64,000 nt of DNA from Paragorgia papillata (GCA_035771165.1 JAWNZC010000100.1:1541001-1605000); one strand, 5' to 3'. Positions 12,089 to 24,768 are shown, numbered from the stretch's first letter. Translations and numbers: made by a program. Notes: generated from the sequence alone by a model not told the origin.

Positions 12089-12219
12089 TTTATCATGCTA
12101 AGTTGAAAGTTTGTCAATTTTAGCAAATTTTAGCAAATGAATTTACCTCTTTTTAGAATTTCTATACTATTTTTGTTTATGCAAGTTGGTTCCTATCATT
12201 CAACTTAGCGTGATAAACG
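12089..12219. mobile_element. small inverted-repeat element in intron 2 of the DDE gene
   Basis: TTTATCATGCTAAGTTGAA at about 12089 is matched in reverse by TTCAACTTAGCGTGATAAA near 12199. The 130-bp unit is AT-rich and non-coding. Confidence 0.55.
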
Positions 12220-13329
12220 TAATGAATGTTTGAATCATATTAAGCTCTGTTTGGTAAATTTCTGTATATACCCATACATTCAATTGTTGTCATGCAAACA
12301 AAAGTGAAAATTACTACCAACTCCATGGTAAATATGTCTGACAATTTGATTGAGTTTGGTTAAAATCTCTGGAAAATGGTAAATTTCATTGTTCAAGTCA
12401 AGAGCCCTACCTTAACTAGTTAATTTCATTGAGAACGCACTTTAGTCCCCTTCGCAGCCGTTCTTAACATTGTCTATCTTATCCTCCCTATCCACTTACC
12501 TGGACTAACAACTCAGAGACATTCGCCCTTGTACAATCGAATGCCTAATAAGTCGTGTCTTCAGATGTGTCATATCTGAAATATCTACCTCATTACTTTG
12601 GAAAGTATCGTGCAACTGTCTAGTGTTTACTTCACCATTAAAATAAGTTGGAATGTTAGGCCTGGATCGAGTAGAATTGAATAGAGTTTATACGTCGCAT
12701 TTGCGCTGAATAAAATTGGAGGAATCCTGAACTCGTCTGAGTTAAATCTGTTTATTGTGATTCGTTTAGTGTGAGGTGCACATGTATGTTCTGTTAATAT
12801 TTCTATAACAATTAACTCTTTCGCAATTTAGTGTTCGCACACTACAAAGAATAATGAAAGAGTACGGGTTAAAGCGTTATGACAATGCTGTGACCCCGCA
12901 GCAAGTGGCTAATGTATTACAGGTAACAGTGATATCCAAATTATTAATATTGTGTGTTTGTGATGAGCATGAAAATCCAAGAAGGAACTGTTGTTGAGCA
13001 TTTTCATAAGGGGTTAAGTTTACTACGTCCACATGAAATTTTCAGGGGATGAGATCAATTGTACTTGAAATGTCTAGGATAGAGGGAAATAAGTCTACAT
13101 GGAATTCCCGCGAGAGTGGTTATATTTAGCTCGAATTTCCAAGGAGCTGTACACTTTGAACTTGCAGGATAGAGCGTTAAAATACTTGGAATTTTAATTA
13201 TTGTATATGTAGGGCCCATGGGAAAAGGGTTCCTCAACAGAGCAGTATTGATAGAAATTGTTATTGGAAATAGCCATTAGTCTGAAGGGAAGCACATTTT
13301 GGCGTGTGCTGTTAACGTGCTGCCTCTCG

Positions 13330-13679
13330 TCGCGGAATTAGTACTAGGATGGGTGGCAGCATGTGAGTAGAGTTGCTGGGTTTGGGGGGTTTTCACCGGG
13401 TTCTTCGGTTTCCCCCCTCCTTATAAAATCAACTTTAGCTTAGCTTAATAACTTAGCTTAATGGATCTTATACATCAAATCGTCGAACACCTCTAGGATA
13501 AGCCCCTGGCTGTGAAGATTTCTTAACCACTTGCGGTTATCGACGTTAAACAAACAAACAAATAAACAAACAAACAAACAAACAAACAAACAAACAAACA
13601 AACAAACAAACAAACAAACAAACAAACAAACAAACAAACAAACAAACAAACAAACAAACAAACAAACAAACAAACAAAC
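13330..13679 (+). mobile_element. SINE-like retroelement 3' part with (AAAC)n tail
   Basis: It contains GGTTTTCACCGGGTTCTTCG, a motif I associate with a widespread invertebrate SINE core. A low-complexity body follows, then a run of about 34 AAAC units from 13548 to 13679. The KQTN and VCLF frames seen here are artefacts of the tail. Confidence 0.55.
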
Positions 13680-15344
13680 GGCCAGTACAGTTAAAACTTA
13701 TTGGGTATGTGGATTATTTAGAATGAAATTAATGGTTGTCGTGGACAAAATGGATATCGCAAAATGACACTTCGTATTCGCCTGAAATATGGACTTCTTG
13801 TGACAAGGTACTGAAGTTACATTCAGTTAATGCCTGTTTTTTTAATAGAATACATAAACCGACTTGTCAAAAGAGCAACCTACATATTTTTAGGCAGCAA
13901 GTATATGACGTGATGCTATTACTTGGTATGTGCAATCAGCGACGCCTAATTGCAGGACTTGGAAGACCAAGAAAATATTATTCCAAGGTGAATGAATGCA
14001 AATGTAGAGCTGTTCCTCGTTTTTTTCAACTGCGATGTTACATTTAACTTTCTATCTTACTTAGGGTCCTAACTGGGTGTGACATGTTGATCAGTACGAT
14101 AAACTGAGGCATTATGGTTTCTGTATTCACGGTGGAATTGATGGGTTTTCACGAAGAGTAATGTGGCTTCGAGTATATTCCACAAACAGAGACCCTTGGA
14201 TTGTTGCGCGATACTATTATGAAGCTGTAAAGTTAGCGAAAGGTAATCAAAATAATAAGTGATGGTTTATAATTGATGCTGTGATAGGTAGAATGCAAAA
14301 ATACAATTTTTCCCATTACTTAATTAGTTAACGAAGAATCGTAGTCTGGTTTTCTAGTACATAAATGTTATATCTTTCCCTAGTGATACCAGCGAGTCTC
14401 CGACTTGATCGTGGAACTGAAAATAGCCTATTAGCAGAATGTCAAGTGTTCTTAAGACGGAACCACCGTGATAGTCTTTCAGGCGTTCGTAGCATTGCAT
14501 ATGGGAAATCCAGACTGAACCAGGTAAAAAAACAATTTACGAAATTGTTGGGGTTTTTGTGGCTAGATTAATGCGTATATAGGTTAGCATATAATATATA
14601 CTTTCTCTACATGTAGAGAATCGAATGCTGGTGGAGTCAATTGAACAAGACGTCATTGGACAAGTTTTTGGATAGATTTTTTTCAGGTATCCAGTTTCAT
14701 TACATAAGTATTAAGATTTTCGTACGATGAACGAGAAGAACCTGTATTCAATTCCTTTCATTCGTCATACAATTTTATTCACTAGTGAAAATGTATCAGA
14801 TCATCTTTTGGACTAGCGATACGATTTTCTTCGCTGCTGAAAAATGGTATGAACGTTTTGATTGCATGCCTAACGGTTTTTCCACCAAAACAGCACGTTA
14901 TTTACTTATTTGATAAGATAACATTATATTATTGGAAGTAATGGGATTTAATGTTTTGCTGTCCGTATAAACTTTCCAAGAAGATAAGGAGAATATCACA
15001 AACAAAAGTACATTCAATTCACATGTGAATCATTCTGGCAAGAAGTGATGGTAGGAGACTGTAAAAGGTACGTTTTTATTGAAAATGTACAACTTTGATA
15101 AATAAAGGATTAAATCGTCTTGAGACATCTTGGTGCTATAAAAGCCTCCTCTCCTACCAGTTCAGTAATGATTTCTCTTCATCAATTTCAAGCAAGTGTT
15201 TTTGCCTGCTGCTTGAATTAATATTGAGCTGGGGGGAGTGAGGAAGGGGAAAATACCTCAAGACACATAAAAGCTGCCAATTAAAATTTCTACTTGGAAA
15301 CTATTGATGATTTTGTCTCAACATGTTATAGTTTGTCCAAGGTT

Positions 15345-15425
15345 GTAGGTTTGTCCAATATCTCGGCTGTCGCCTCGTGTTTTAAATTAATAAAACACTA
15401 CTGCTCGTAAAATACAAAACGATGT
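15345..15425. repeat. dispersed foldback family, copy a
   Basis: Shares TCTCGGCTGTCGCCTCGTGT and AAAACACTACTGCTCGT with 22400-22470, 26455-26530 and 28855-28935, forming a partial hairpin around ATAAAACACT. Confidence 0.5.
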
Positions 15426-15550
15426 TAATGGTAACTCCGAATATTGACGGACGGTAACGTCACTGGAAATATGTCGTTTTTAAAAACATAAAGCCATATA
15501 ATAAACATCTTACTAACCTCGTTTTCTCGGTCCGTACCGTAAGTTACGGA

Positions 15551-15572
15551 TCTCCCCCCCCCCCCCCCCCCC
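15551..15572 (+). repeat. poly-C run
   Basis: A run of about 22 C within a region related to the hairpin families (CGGTCCGTACCG just upstream). Confidence 0.8.
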
Positions 15573-15927
15573 ATCCTTTATGGCCCTCGAGCTTCGTTAG
15601 CTCTGGTCATAATTCGAAGCGGGAAAAGGTATTTATTCGCTTGGGCTAGAAAAATTTTTTAATCTACAGAAGGGAGATTAAATTTAGCTATGTTGAATAA
15701 ACATTTCATCTTCTTCCTTAGGGGTTATGGATCTCTATTTTCCCCTAAATTACCCAATTACCCCGTCTAAGTTGATCGACAAATGTGAAAATCGCAATGT
15801 AGATTATATAAAAGTATATAAATTGTACCAGTGTTAAAACTTAACATACTTAAACAACATGCATTAAGATAAACCTCCTAGCTCCAATTAATAAAGTTTG
15901 CCATACGTATACGTTGAATTCAGCTAT

Positions 15928-16095
15928 CTGAGTCCCAGTAGCTCACTGTATGAGTGTTACAGCACTCTCATGAGCGATCAGAAGGTTGTGCGTTCGATTC
16001 CCGCTTGGGAACTCTTGGGAGTAAATTAGCTCAAAGAACATCTTCACTACAAAGTACAATTATAAATTGTATTGACTATTGTGCATCATTGCCAT
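15928..16095 (+). mobile_element. tRNA-derived SINE
   Basis: A tRNA-like head at about 15933-16013 has an A-box-like TAGCTCACTG and a B box GTTCGATTCCC. The end sequences TCCCAG and CTTGGGA can pair as an acceptor stem. No clean anticodon arm forms, and an unrelated AT-rich tail follows, so this is a SINE rather than a tRNA gene. Confidence 0.6.
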
Positions 16096-16261
16096 CAATG
16101 TATATTGATTTTGTTGCTGCATGACTTAGAAGCGACGGGGAGCTGGCAAAAAGACAATATCATGCACAGGTATTTGATTTCTACCGTTTACATGTGATCA
16201 TTGATGCATTTGTGTCTTCGTATTGCACACTCTTGAATTTATAGGAAATACCGGCGTACAA

Positions 16262-16510
16262 AATGCTTCAAAAACTCATTAATAATTCATGAGGAAAACA
16301 CAAAGAAATAAAAAATCATAACCGTATCGTGTTTTTATATGTGATAAAACATTCTCCTGATTTACATAAACTTTAGCTTTGATTTTCTCGCCTTAGACAA
16401 CGTTATTTTTCAAAATTACTACGCCAACGAACTTACCAAATGGTGATCGTTTTTGAAGCCATTCAAAACACTGGCAGAACGTGTTTTAAATATTACATAA
16501 ACAACTAAAA
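16262..16510 (+). repeat. dispersed foldback family, copy b
   Basis: Starts CAAAAACTCATTAATAATTC. It carries TCAAAATTACTACGCCAA and a GTGTTTTAAATATTA end shared with 26280-26540, and appears in reverse at 21376-21560. Confidence 0.6.
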
Positions 16511-16601
16511 AATGTCACATCTCTTTTTTCGTGCCATTGCTAAAGCAACATGATTTAATTACTCATCAGACTATACACCAGCGTAGTAGACAATATATAC
16601 A

Positions 16602-16607
<6 letters not shown>

Positions 16608-16642
<35 letters not shown>

Positions 16643-16650
16643 TATAGTAT
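16608..16650. repeat. (TA)n microsatellite
   Basis: Uninterrupted TA dinucleotides at about 16614-16638, with imperfect flanks. Confidence 0.8.
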
Positions 16651-17218
16651 ACACACGAATCAAAAACAAACTATTAAAATTAAAATAATCAATAAGTACA
16701 GGTGACTTTCAAGAGCAAGTTCTTCTCTTAATTGTTTAAAGCTTTAGTTTATAACCTGTATTATTAAAGAGAAACATCGAACGAATATGAAGATTTCACG
16801 GAACAGTTTCAGTATTTAAACATTGTGTGTCACTGAGAATCCTGCGTCATGAACTTGCAGTATGGATGTATATATCACTAAAATGCGAAAATTTGACTGA
16901 TTTATAAATTTGTTTTTCAGAGGATGCCTTTATTACATATTTATGCCGGTCTTACAAAAAGAACTAACAGAATTTATGCAAGAATACAACGCGTATAACA
17001 TTCGTAAGCAAAAGGATAGACTGTGTCCACCAGGAATTCCGGAAGACAATTTTCTTTTCCCTGAACGACAAGGTATAGCGACAAATTCACGTTAAAATGT
17101 ATTTAAAGATACCCGACAGTTTATGCATGTAGTATAGCAGACACGATCGGACAATCTTGATTGCAGAGCTATCTTTCGTTTGTTGTGGCGATGTTGAAAA
17201 TACATGCGACTTCAGGAA

Positions 17219-17446
17219 GGGGCTATTTATACATGGATGTAAATTTGTTCCTGGTAGGGGAGGGTCACCCTAGCTACCGAGACAACTCTGTGATGCGTTA
17301 TTTGTATGAAGGAAATTTTGTCCATGCTAAAACAGGGTGACCTTCGATTGTCTCCAAGTGCAAACCAACATTTAACCAATCACGTTGAAAGTCCCACAAA
17401 GTTGACCCTTCTCCCAGGGACAAATTTCGTCCATATGAACAGCCCC
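17219..17446. mobile_element. MITE, PIF/Harbinger-like termini
   Basis: Left end GGGGCTATTTATACATGG; right end reversed GGGGCTGTTCATATGGAC. Both continue into AAATTTGT. The right flank is TAA and the left flank GAA, compatible with a mutated 3-bp TWA target duplication. It lies in intron 9 of the DDE gene. Superfamily assignment is inference from the ends only. Confidence 0.6.
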
Positions 17447-17780
17447 TAACTGAAAGTGGTTAGTTTCCCATTATGACGTAAGAAATAGGCCAAAATTTGA
17501 AAAGTTCTTACGTTCAACTGTTATTAACTGCTACTACTGATACATGTTTGCAGGGTTCTCGCAACAAGGCTTCGCCCTAGGCGATGAAGATCTCCTTCCT
17601 CTGGCCGAAAGACACTACCTACACCGCCTTATCCCCGACTACATATCGGCAAACTTTAGGAATATTCTTGATGAAGAGATACATAGATCTGGTGTTGCAC
17701 TCAACTCGTTAAGTGCTGTACAGATGAAAGATATATACGTCCATCTGGTTAATTTCTGCAGGCAATCAGGTACATTATAG

Positions 17781-18166
17781 TGTGCAGTATGCCAAAGCTT
17801 ACCTGGAAATATTTCATGTCGAACAGGCACAAGCCATTTAACTTAATGCCACGGCTGGCTACACAAGCCGATTTGTGTCGCAATGGCAGTTGGAGATAAA
17901 TCGGCGTGTGCATGTAACACTCCATGCGACGACATGCAACGCTGATTTTATGACTGCCGAACTATTACAAGTTTTTGTTTTGAGGTCAAAAACTTTAGCA
18001 GGTGCTACCTCATATTAAAATAACAACAATTCATGCATCCCTTAATTACACGTAAATAGTAATTCAGTAACCCTCTATTTATATAGGTTTCAACTTCTTT
18101 AACTGATCCGCATTGGACGTATAGTACATCTTGTAGAAATTGAAGGCCAGAACACAAGTCTGAAAA
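17781..18166. other. intergenic, 3' ends of two convergent genes
   Basis: Separates the stop of the + strand DDE gene from the natural stop of the - strand kinase gene. No feature is recognised. Confidence 0.5.
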
Positions 18167-19159
18167 CTAGTATTTTTCTCTGTCAACCATTGCATTGAGA
18201 CGTTTAAGAAGGTCTCACATGGACAACCGTTCTGTCGGTTCTTTGAAGCAACCGTCAACTATTTCTTTAACATCAGCATGTTGTTCCAGATCACCTGTGT
18301 ACGGATACTCATTTGAAATTACTTTCCCAATAAGTTGTGCGGGATTGGTGATGTCATTCCACACACGCCTAGACGTATACATTTCTAGGATTATGCATCC
18401 AATTGCATACACATCCATGTATGGTTCTGCTCTCTTTCCCATGATGGACTCTTTGTGCTGGTACATCATCGTCCCAGCGTTGGCTGCATTCCTCGTAATA
18501 GCCGTTGAAGTGAATGCACTGGCCCCAAAATCACATATAATGGTATGTTCTTTTTTCAACCTCGAAATAAAATATTGGACAAAATTAACATGCATTGTTC
18601 TAATGTTGCTGTACGGCATATCTGTGGTTGATTCGATAAAGAGCATAGCCATACATAGGCATAATGTTCTCAATGGACAAGGGACGTTATTAAATCATGG
18701 AGGCATCGAGAAAACCCGTTAGGTCCATAGTTTTATCTCTATGGAATAACCTGTTCACTTTGTCGTGTAGCACTAGCGCGCTTTTCTTACTTACCAAGAT
18801 ATTTGTGGGTTTTAGATCTTGGTGAACGATCTCTTCGCGATCGTCATGGAGGTAATGACATCCGCTTGCAACTTGATAGAGGATATACGGCTTAGCATCA
18901 TCTAAAATCTGGAATATATATATATATATATATACCTCTTACTAACCCATTTTGAGGGTCGTACCGTCAACTAAGGGCCGAGTTTTTAAGTTTCCCATTC
19001 CGTTTATCACATTTATGATTCGAGAGTTGAGCCATAAATGGAGGGAATAAATTCGGTCCACACTTTACGGTATTGTTCGGCTTGTATGTTTTCAGCGGCG
19101 ATACGTACTGCAAGTTACGGAGGTACGGTACGGTGGCAGAGGCGTGCATTGTTTCGTCC

Positions 19160-19240
19160 GCTCTGGAAGTTGAAAATTTTCAGCTTTCAAAGAGGATCGC
19201 TCTGCCTGCGCAGGCAAAGCGGACGTAATGGAAAGTTGCA
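19160..19240 (+). repeat. dispersed repeat, copy 2
   Basis: Second copy of the repeat at 7528-7606, same orientation, sharing GGCAAAGCGGACGTAATG. It lies in a kinase-gene intron. Confidence 0.6.
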
Positions 19241-19633
19241 TTTAATTTCCGTTCGGACGGGATTTAATTCGGATGGGTTACTTCCTGAAACTCACGCGAG
19301 TAGATTTAATTTGTTGGTTATATATTATCGCCTGTACTTAGAATAAATAAGGGGTTGAATAAGCGCATTTATTATATGACAATGACGTCATTTTACCATA
19401 TGTGGGCAATGGAACGCTGCAAATCCAGAGTCGTATTGCACACTGAAATCCTTATTGCCCGCTTCTATACCGGTTTAACCGGTTTTGAAGAGGTAAAATC
19501 TGCCTGAATATGACAAATCAAAACCAAAATGGTAGATGGGTTTTAACTTAGTTTAAATGGTTTCATCGATAATACGCCAGGGCATTTTACTCGTTTTATC
19601 GCATTTTAAAGTACGTGCGAAACTCGGCTAAAA

Positions 19634-19708
19634 TACCCGACCGTATTATCGGTCAAAGCATTTAATAAAAAAAAATACCCGACCGTATTATCGGTCAGAG
19701 CATTAAAA
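19634..19708 (+). repeat. tandem pair with CCCGACCGTATTATCGGTCA
   Basis: Two copies about 41 bp apart of a 20-bp motif that contains the inverted pair GACCG/CGGTC. It is intronic in the kinase gene. Confidence 0.7.
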
Positions 19709-20460
19709 AAGATTTGTTTCACATTTTTTAATCCGTATTGTGCACTGGGGCCTATTTTGCAGGTATATCTGCTTAAAACTGCCTGTATAAATATATATGT
19801 ACACATATTACCTGAAACGGCGGTTGTTTAGAAAATATGAGTTTCTCTAAATTCGACCCTCTGATGTAAGGAGAAATTAACCAGAGATCGTCATCCTTTC
19901 TGCAATATCCCATCAGGAGTAATAAATTTGGATGTCGTATTTTCCTGTTAATTGTGAAGAACACTTTAATAGATACAGAATCATATGGGTACATGTCTGG
20001 GGACGACAGCTGGCGCTCTCGTTTTCTGTTTATAGGTCGCTATATGTAATGCACCTTTTATCAGCAATTTTTCTTCAAATGCGAAAACGTTTCACCGAAA
20101 TCTTGGGCAACGGCCTGTTATTTAAGTGCCATCGGACATAAGTTCTACTTTCGAGTTCACTACGGATTAATGGATCGACTTGGAACTCCATAACTATCAT
20201 TCCAACTCCGACTTATATTGGTAGGGAATGGTATAGTTGTATAACAATTAGACAACGAGCCACAGTTGAATATTCTCTGTTATTCTATTATAAGTTATCT
20301 AATTGGGACTACCAACTTGTCAGATTAAATATTATTCTCATATTAAATATTATTCTATTATTATAATTAACTCGACTCTGTTCGCTATCATGCACTTATC
20401 TATCTCTGGACAGTAGCTCAGACAATCAAAATGCAGGATTTGTATTATAAAAATACGGTT

Positions 20461-20552
20461 TAATATAAATAAGTTTTGTGGAAACACCACGTAAAATATT
20501 TCTTAGCAAAGAAATATTTTACGTGGTGTTTCCACAAAACTTATTTATATTA
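20461..20552. repeat. perfect 44-bp-arm palindrome
   Basis: The arms 20461-20504 and 20509-20552 are exact reverse complements around the 4-bp spacer AGCA. A 13-bp direct repeat AATACGGTTTAAT lies at 20452-20464, overlapping the left arm, and again at 20583-20595. It is located in the intron between two kinase exons. Confidence 0.95.
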
Positions 20553-20880
20553 CATTATCGCCATGAAAGCTTTCAAAGAATTAATACGGTTTAATTTTGT
20601 AACGTGCTATATATCCCATGCCGTAATTGTTCCATAAGCTAGCTATGAACGATAGATGCTCTCACCTGCATATTTTCAATTCTTTAATATCTTCATATGA
20701 TTCATTTTGCCTTTCCGGAGGAAGAGTTATCGACTTTATTGCGATTTCTGTGCCTCTCCATTCACCTTTGTAAACAGTCCCAAATTGGCCCTGGCCAACA
20801 ACATCTCCTTTCTTGATCTTGCTTGGATCAACTTCATAAACTGTTCATGAATAGGTAAATAATGTAATGACTTCAGCTAA

Positions 20881-20965
20881 ATAATAATTGATAATAATAA
20901 TAATGATAATGATGATAATGATAATAATGATAATGATGATAATGATAATAATAATAATAATAATA

Positions 20966-21003
<38 letters not shown>
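20881..21003. repeat. ATA/ATG then ATT trinucleotide array
   Basis: ATA and ATG units change to ATT near 20968, so the array is itself roughly palindromic. The poly-isoleucine frame is an artefact. Confidence 0.9.
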
Positions 21004-21275
21004 GGCGATTGTTATCCATTTATAAGGTTGTACCGATATGCAGATATGCAAAGTTACCATATTGCTAATATACCTGCAGTCAAAGTGACAGAGGATTTAC
21101 TCTCGCATGTATTATATATATATATATATAAGTGAGTTTTGGTTCACGAAAAGTTAGAGAGTGCTCAATACCATATAGATCGCCTGAAGATTCCGTTTAG
21201 GATGAAACCTCTGGTAGCGAAGACTTTAAGGTAACCATACTTCATGCTTTGTATATATATATATATGTACTATTT

Positions 21276-21372
21276 ACAGAATGAGTGGCCGTTCTGTATC
21301 GGGGTATACAGACACGAGGCGAAGCCGAGTGCCTGTATCCCGATACAGAACGGACACAAATTCTGTAAATGA
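21276..21372. repeat. 97-bp hairpin
   Basis: Starts ATTTACAGAAT and ends ATTCTGTAAAT. The loop region is GAGGCGAAGCCGAG. Its design resembles the hairpins at 5502-5641, 28955-29095 and 53938-54099. Confidence 0.75.
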
Positions 21373-21375
21373 CTT

Positions 21376-21560
21376 CTAAAACGATCCGATTTGGTTAGTT
21401 CATTGGCGTAGTAATTTTTCTAAAAAAACGTTGTCTAAGTCGAGAAAATCAAAGCTAAAACTTATGTAAATCAAGAGGAATCTGTATCACGTATACAGAC
21501 ACTCATTAAACATGGATTTTCTTTGTGTTTTCCTCATGAATTATTAATGAGTTTTAGAAA
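21376..21560 (-). repeat. dispersed foldback family, copy c
   Basis: Reverse-oriented relative of 16262-16510. It shares TTGGCGTAGTAATTTT and ends TGAATTATTAATGAGTTTT. Confidence 0.6.
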
Positions 21561-22344
21561 TATATATATATATAGGGAGTAAATATATAGAGTAAATCCT
21601 CTGTCACTTTGACTGCAGGTATATTAGTAATATGGTAACTTTGCATATCTGCATATCTGCATATATATATATATATATATACAGTATATATTTACGACGA
21701 TATCGTTTTGGAGTGAGTGCATTATTTCTCATTAAAAACTGAAGTAAGCGATGGTACTGGCATGAATTTAATTCCAAATTTACGGCAAAGGATGGGAATT
21801 TTGTCTGGTAGACTATATGCATGCCACTCGGTTTCGACGATAAATTAATTCTATTTATTCTAATATTGTTTTTGTCCCTAATAATTAAAAGACGTTTCTT
21901 ACGATACAGCTACTATATATTTTCTACTCCTAAATGTTTTCCTACCGTTTTCCTCTTGATTTCTCATATCCAATTGTTTTTGGGGCATTACTTCATTGGA
22001 GTCTGGATTATTTTCAACAACATTAATTACTGCAGATTTCTCAACGTGGTCGTTTACTTTTACCACACACTGGTACTGTCCAGGCTGGTTTTCAAACATG
22101 AGAGACGCCTTTCTTCCCTCTTTGACAGGTCTCCCGTTTACAAACCAGGAATATTCAACGACCATTGTGCAATGATAATAGGAAAAACAAGCGATCACCA
22201 GGCAGTCATCCCCATCGACACCAACAGCACGATCTGATCCATGTGCGATTAAACCACTTTCTGCAGAGAATCGAATCAAATTTAAATCAAATTCGATAAA
22301 TCTCTGGCTGAATTTTACGGTTCACACTAGGTCAATCTCCAAAC

Positions 22345-22470
22345 TTTTTAGGTAAATGAACTTACCAAATGGTTCGCTTTTTAAGCCGTTCAACTCGCAG
22401 TACGTGCTTTATCGGATTTAAAAACTCGGCTTACACCTCGTGTTTTATATCCGATAAAGCACTATTGCTC
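22345..22470. repeat. dispersed foldback family, copy d
   Basis: Contains GAACTTACCAAATGGT, also present in the copy at 16262, and a hairpin formed by GTGCTTTATCGGAT and ATCCGATAAAGCAC. Confidence 0.6.
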
Positions 22471-24247
22471 GTTTATTAAAATTACATAAAGTTACAAGAC
22501 ATAATTAAATCGGCTAGGATTGGTGAACAATAAATGCCGAAACAGTCTATACTTAGTTATTACACTCAATTACATATGCACTCACTTATTTGTTTTTGTG
22601 TTAATCATGCAGTGACCATTTTGATTAAGGTGGGTGTGGTGCATCTATATAGTAGCCTCCTACCCAATTAATTTACCGACAAGTCGCGTTTTCCCTACAG
22701 AATATACCGACCATTATTCTGAATAGCTGGAGTGTCACATCCCCTTTTCTCCCGCACTGTGCCCAATAACACTTGCATGTGTCCGGTTTATAATATGATA
22801 TATAGATGGGAAATATATAACTAAAGAACGCGTTAATCATGGCATGGGCCATGGCATAATTTCCTTCACTATTTTTTTCTGAATTGACCCATACCTTCTC
22901 CTGGCGTGGCTGCACACAGTTTGATATCAAACGCGTTGTCCAGCGAGTTCCGATCCCTTTCAATCAAATAACTTTCATCATCACCTTTCACTAAAGAAAA
23001 TAATTTTTTCAAACGTCATATAATGGACACAATAAACGGAATAGCATAAAAGATAATGGCTGTCCGTTTTACCGTAATCCTTTGCGAACCTAAATAAGTT
23101 CAGATAGAGAAGTGCTCCAAAATTCTCTCTTAAATCTTCATTGTTTCGAGACGGGCGTTTGTTTCGAATATGGTTCGGGTTTTTAGTATGTAATTTTACA
23201 AGTTTTAGTAGGTAACAGCTTACTTTTTTATCAATTTTAGTGTCCGCACAGTCCATGCATATTGTGTTCTACAAACGCCAAAGAGTATTGTAAAATGAAC
23301 TTGCCGCTATAAATCTTGCATGCTATATACCGTGGGATCTATATACATACGTTGGTATAGCGAATTTTGCAAGCGATGATACTATGCATTTCCAATGGAC
23401 TAAATGGATATCAAATACCTAATGAAACGCATGCAAATAATTACCAATTAATTATTATGAACAGATGAAGCACCTACGTACTTTAAACGCTTTAGTACGT
23501 GTGCAAAAGAAAAGGTTTAAGGAAATTCTATTAAATTTATGAAATTTACTCTTCCGTAATTATAAGGAAATAAAAAAATATGAAAGTGAAAGCACTAACG
23601 TGACGACCGCGTGTCACGTACCTAAACTGAAACCAGTAAGTTCCCATCCCCATTCTGAAGGGTCATACTCTGCAGGTGGAACAGTATAATCAGTGCCAAA
23701 TTCCTTTTCAATTTTGTCTCGCCGTTCGCTGGAAAAACATTGCGATCTGCAATCACAGTACAAAGTGCTCTTCTCGTCAGAATACCTTGAATCGACACAC
23801 CGTTCAAAAATAAGTTTTGCAGATCCTATAGGTAAAATAGAAAATAAAGTAACGTAAATGCAATGGTGCAGACAGATGCACGCGAGTCATGCACTGTTCT
23901 AACAAATATATTTAACGGAACAGCTTGCAGCAACAAATATCCGTTAAAATTCGTTCACAATTCAAAATATTATATTCAAATAAATATAATATTAAAAAAT
24001 GAATACCTAAAGTACTTCGTTCAGTTCCTTCCATGGTAAAATTGAACTTATGCCTTGATTGAAAAATAAAAAATGCCATTTATTAGAATAAAAATCCATA
24101 CGAAAATTAAATCGAATACATGCATGCATGCATATGTGCAGGTTTCTTCCAAAAAGGCGTTTGAAACTAAAAGAAAATAGTAGAAGTAGGGATACGAAAT
24201 GTTCAGTATACATTTCCATCGCCATAGTAAATTTTCGATTTTCTAAG

Positions 24248-24459
24248 GGGGTGTTCATATGATCCCAGTAAACCAGGTAAGCGAGACAAAGTCTGTCTTG
24301 TGTTCATATGGTAGTTTTCATCCCGTGCCTAGCGAGAAGAAATCATGAATTAAATTAGCTTGTCTGACGATCTGTGACTAGACATCAGCCCGGTTTCTCA
24401 TATAAACACAACGAAATTTTAATAGGGAAATAAGTGTGAGGCGATCATACGAACACCCG
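24248..24459. mobile_element. 212-bp MITE with TIRs and 5-bp direct repeat
   Basis: Left end GGGGTGTTCATATGATC; right end reversed CGGGTGTTCGTATGATC. CTAAG flanks both ends (24243-24247 and 24460-24464), consistent with a target duplication. The body matches 1983-2674 in reverse order, without the tandem expansion. Confidence 0.8.
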
Positions 24460-24768
24460 CTAAGACAAGTCAGACGTGAATATTATGCCACAAATGTCGA
24501 TGAAACAGCAATACCATGAGGCGTGCATGACACCGATTAACAACCATATATATAATTCCATCCAATAATATGCAAGACGATGAAATAATAACGAAATACA
24601 AGTTGGCGGTATCGTGAAAGGAAAGACAAAACATTCCTTTGTTGTTTCTTGCTTTAGACGATTTAATTCAGAACGTCTACAAACACCTATTATTGGGCGC
24701 ATCACTATAGTTGCTATCGGATGCAACAGTGTGTATAACTTCATATTTGCTGTTCAATTAGTCTGAAT

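Larger units (their letters stand above)
11522..17780 (+). pseudogene. integrase-core (DDE) protein gene, ten exons, one nonsense codon
   Basis: I assembled ten exons whose phases all agree: 11522-11543, 11688-11781, 12832-12922, 13722-13807, 13894-13987, 14065-14242, 14384-14523, 14617-14686, 16923-17072, 17554-17780. They total 1152 nt, or 383 residues plus stop, and all have GT-AG introns. The N-terminal part is a helix-turn-helix region (exons 2-3). The integrase fold follows, with HVDQYDKL (first Asp, exon 6), LRLDRGTEN (second Asp, exon 7) and NQRIECWW (Glu, exon 8), 40 residues between the last two. This is the spliced transposase-derived family common in cnidarian genomes (from memory). 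An in-frame TGA at 14080-14082 stands where the family has Trp, four codons before the first catalytic Asp, so the copy is probably dead unless the base is wrong or edited. The segment between exons 8 and 9 looks shorter than usual for the family. No flanking terminal repeats were found. Confidence 0.85.
21030..21662. mobile_element. inverted-repeat insertion in a kinase intron, with inner hairpin
   Basis: The blocks 21030-21110 and 21590-21662 are reverse complements (shared core CAGTCAAAGTGACAGAGG). They bracket (TA)n runs, a hairpin at 21276-21372 with arms containing CGTTCTGTATCGGG, and a copy of the dispersed foldback family at 21376-21560. It is a nested composite. Confidence 0.65.

Noticed and set aside
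13458..13767. Poly-KQTN and poly-VCLF frames
   Set aside because: Translation of an (AAAC)n retroelement tail on both strands.
15928..16015. Functional tRNA gene
   Set aside because: A- and B-box-like parts are present, but no regular anticodon arm, and a SINE-like tail follows.
18195..18722. Plus-strand 175-residue frame
   Set aside because: Shadow of the minus-strand kinase exon, which has conserved motifs and agreeing splice phases.
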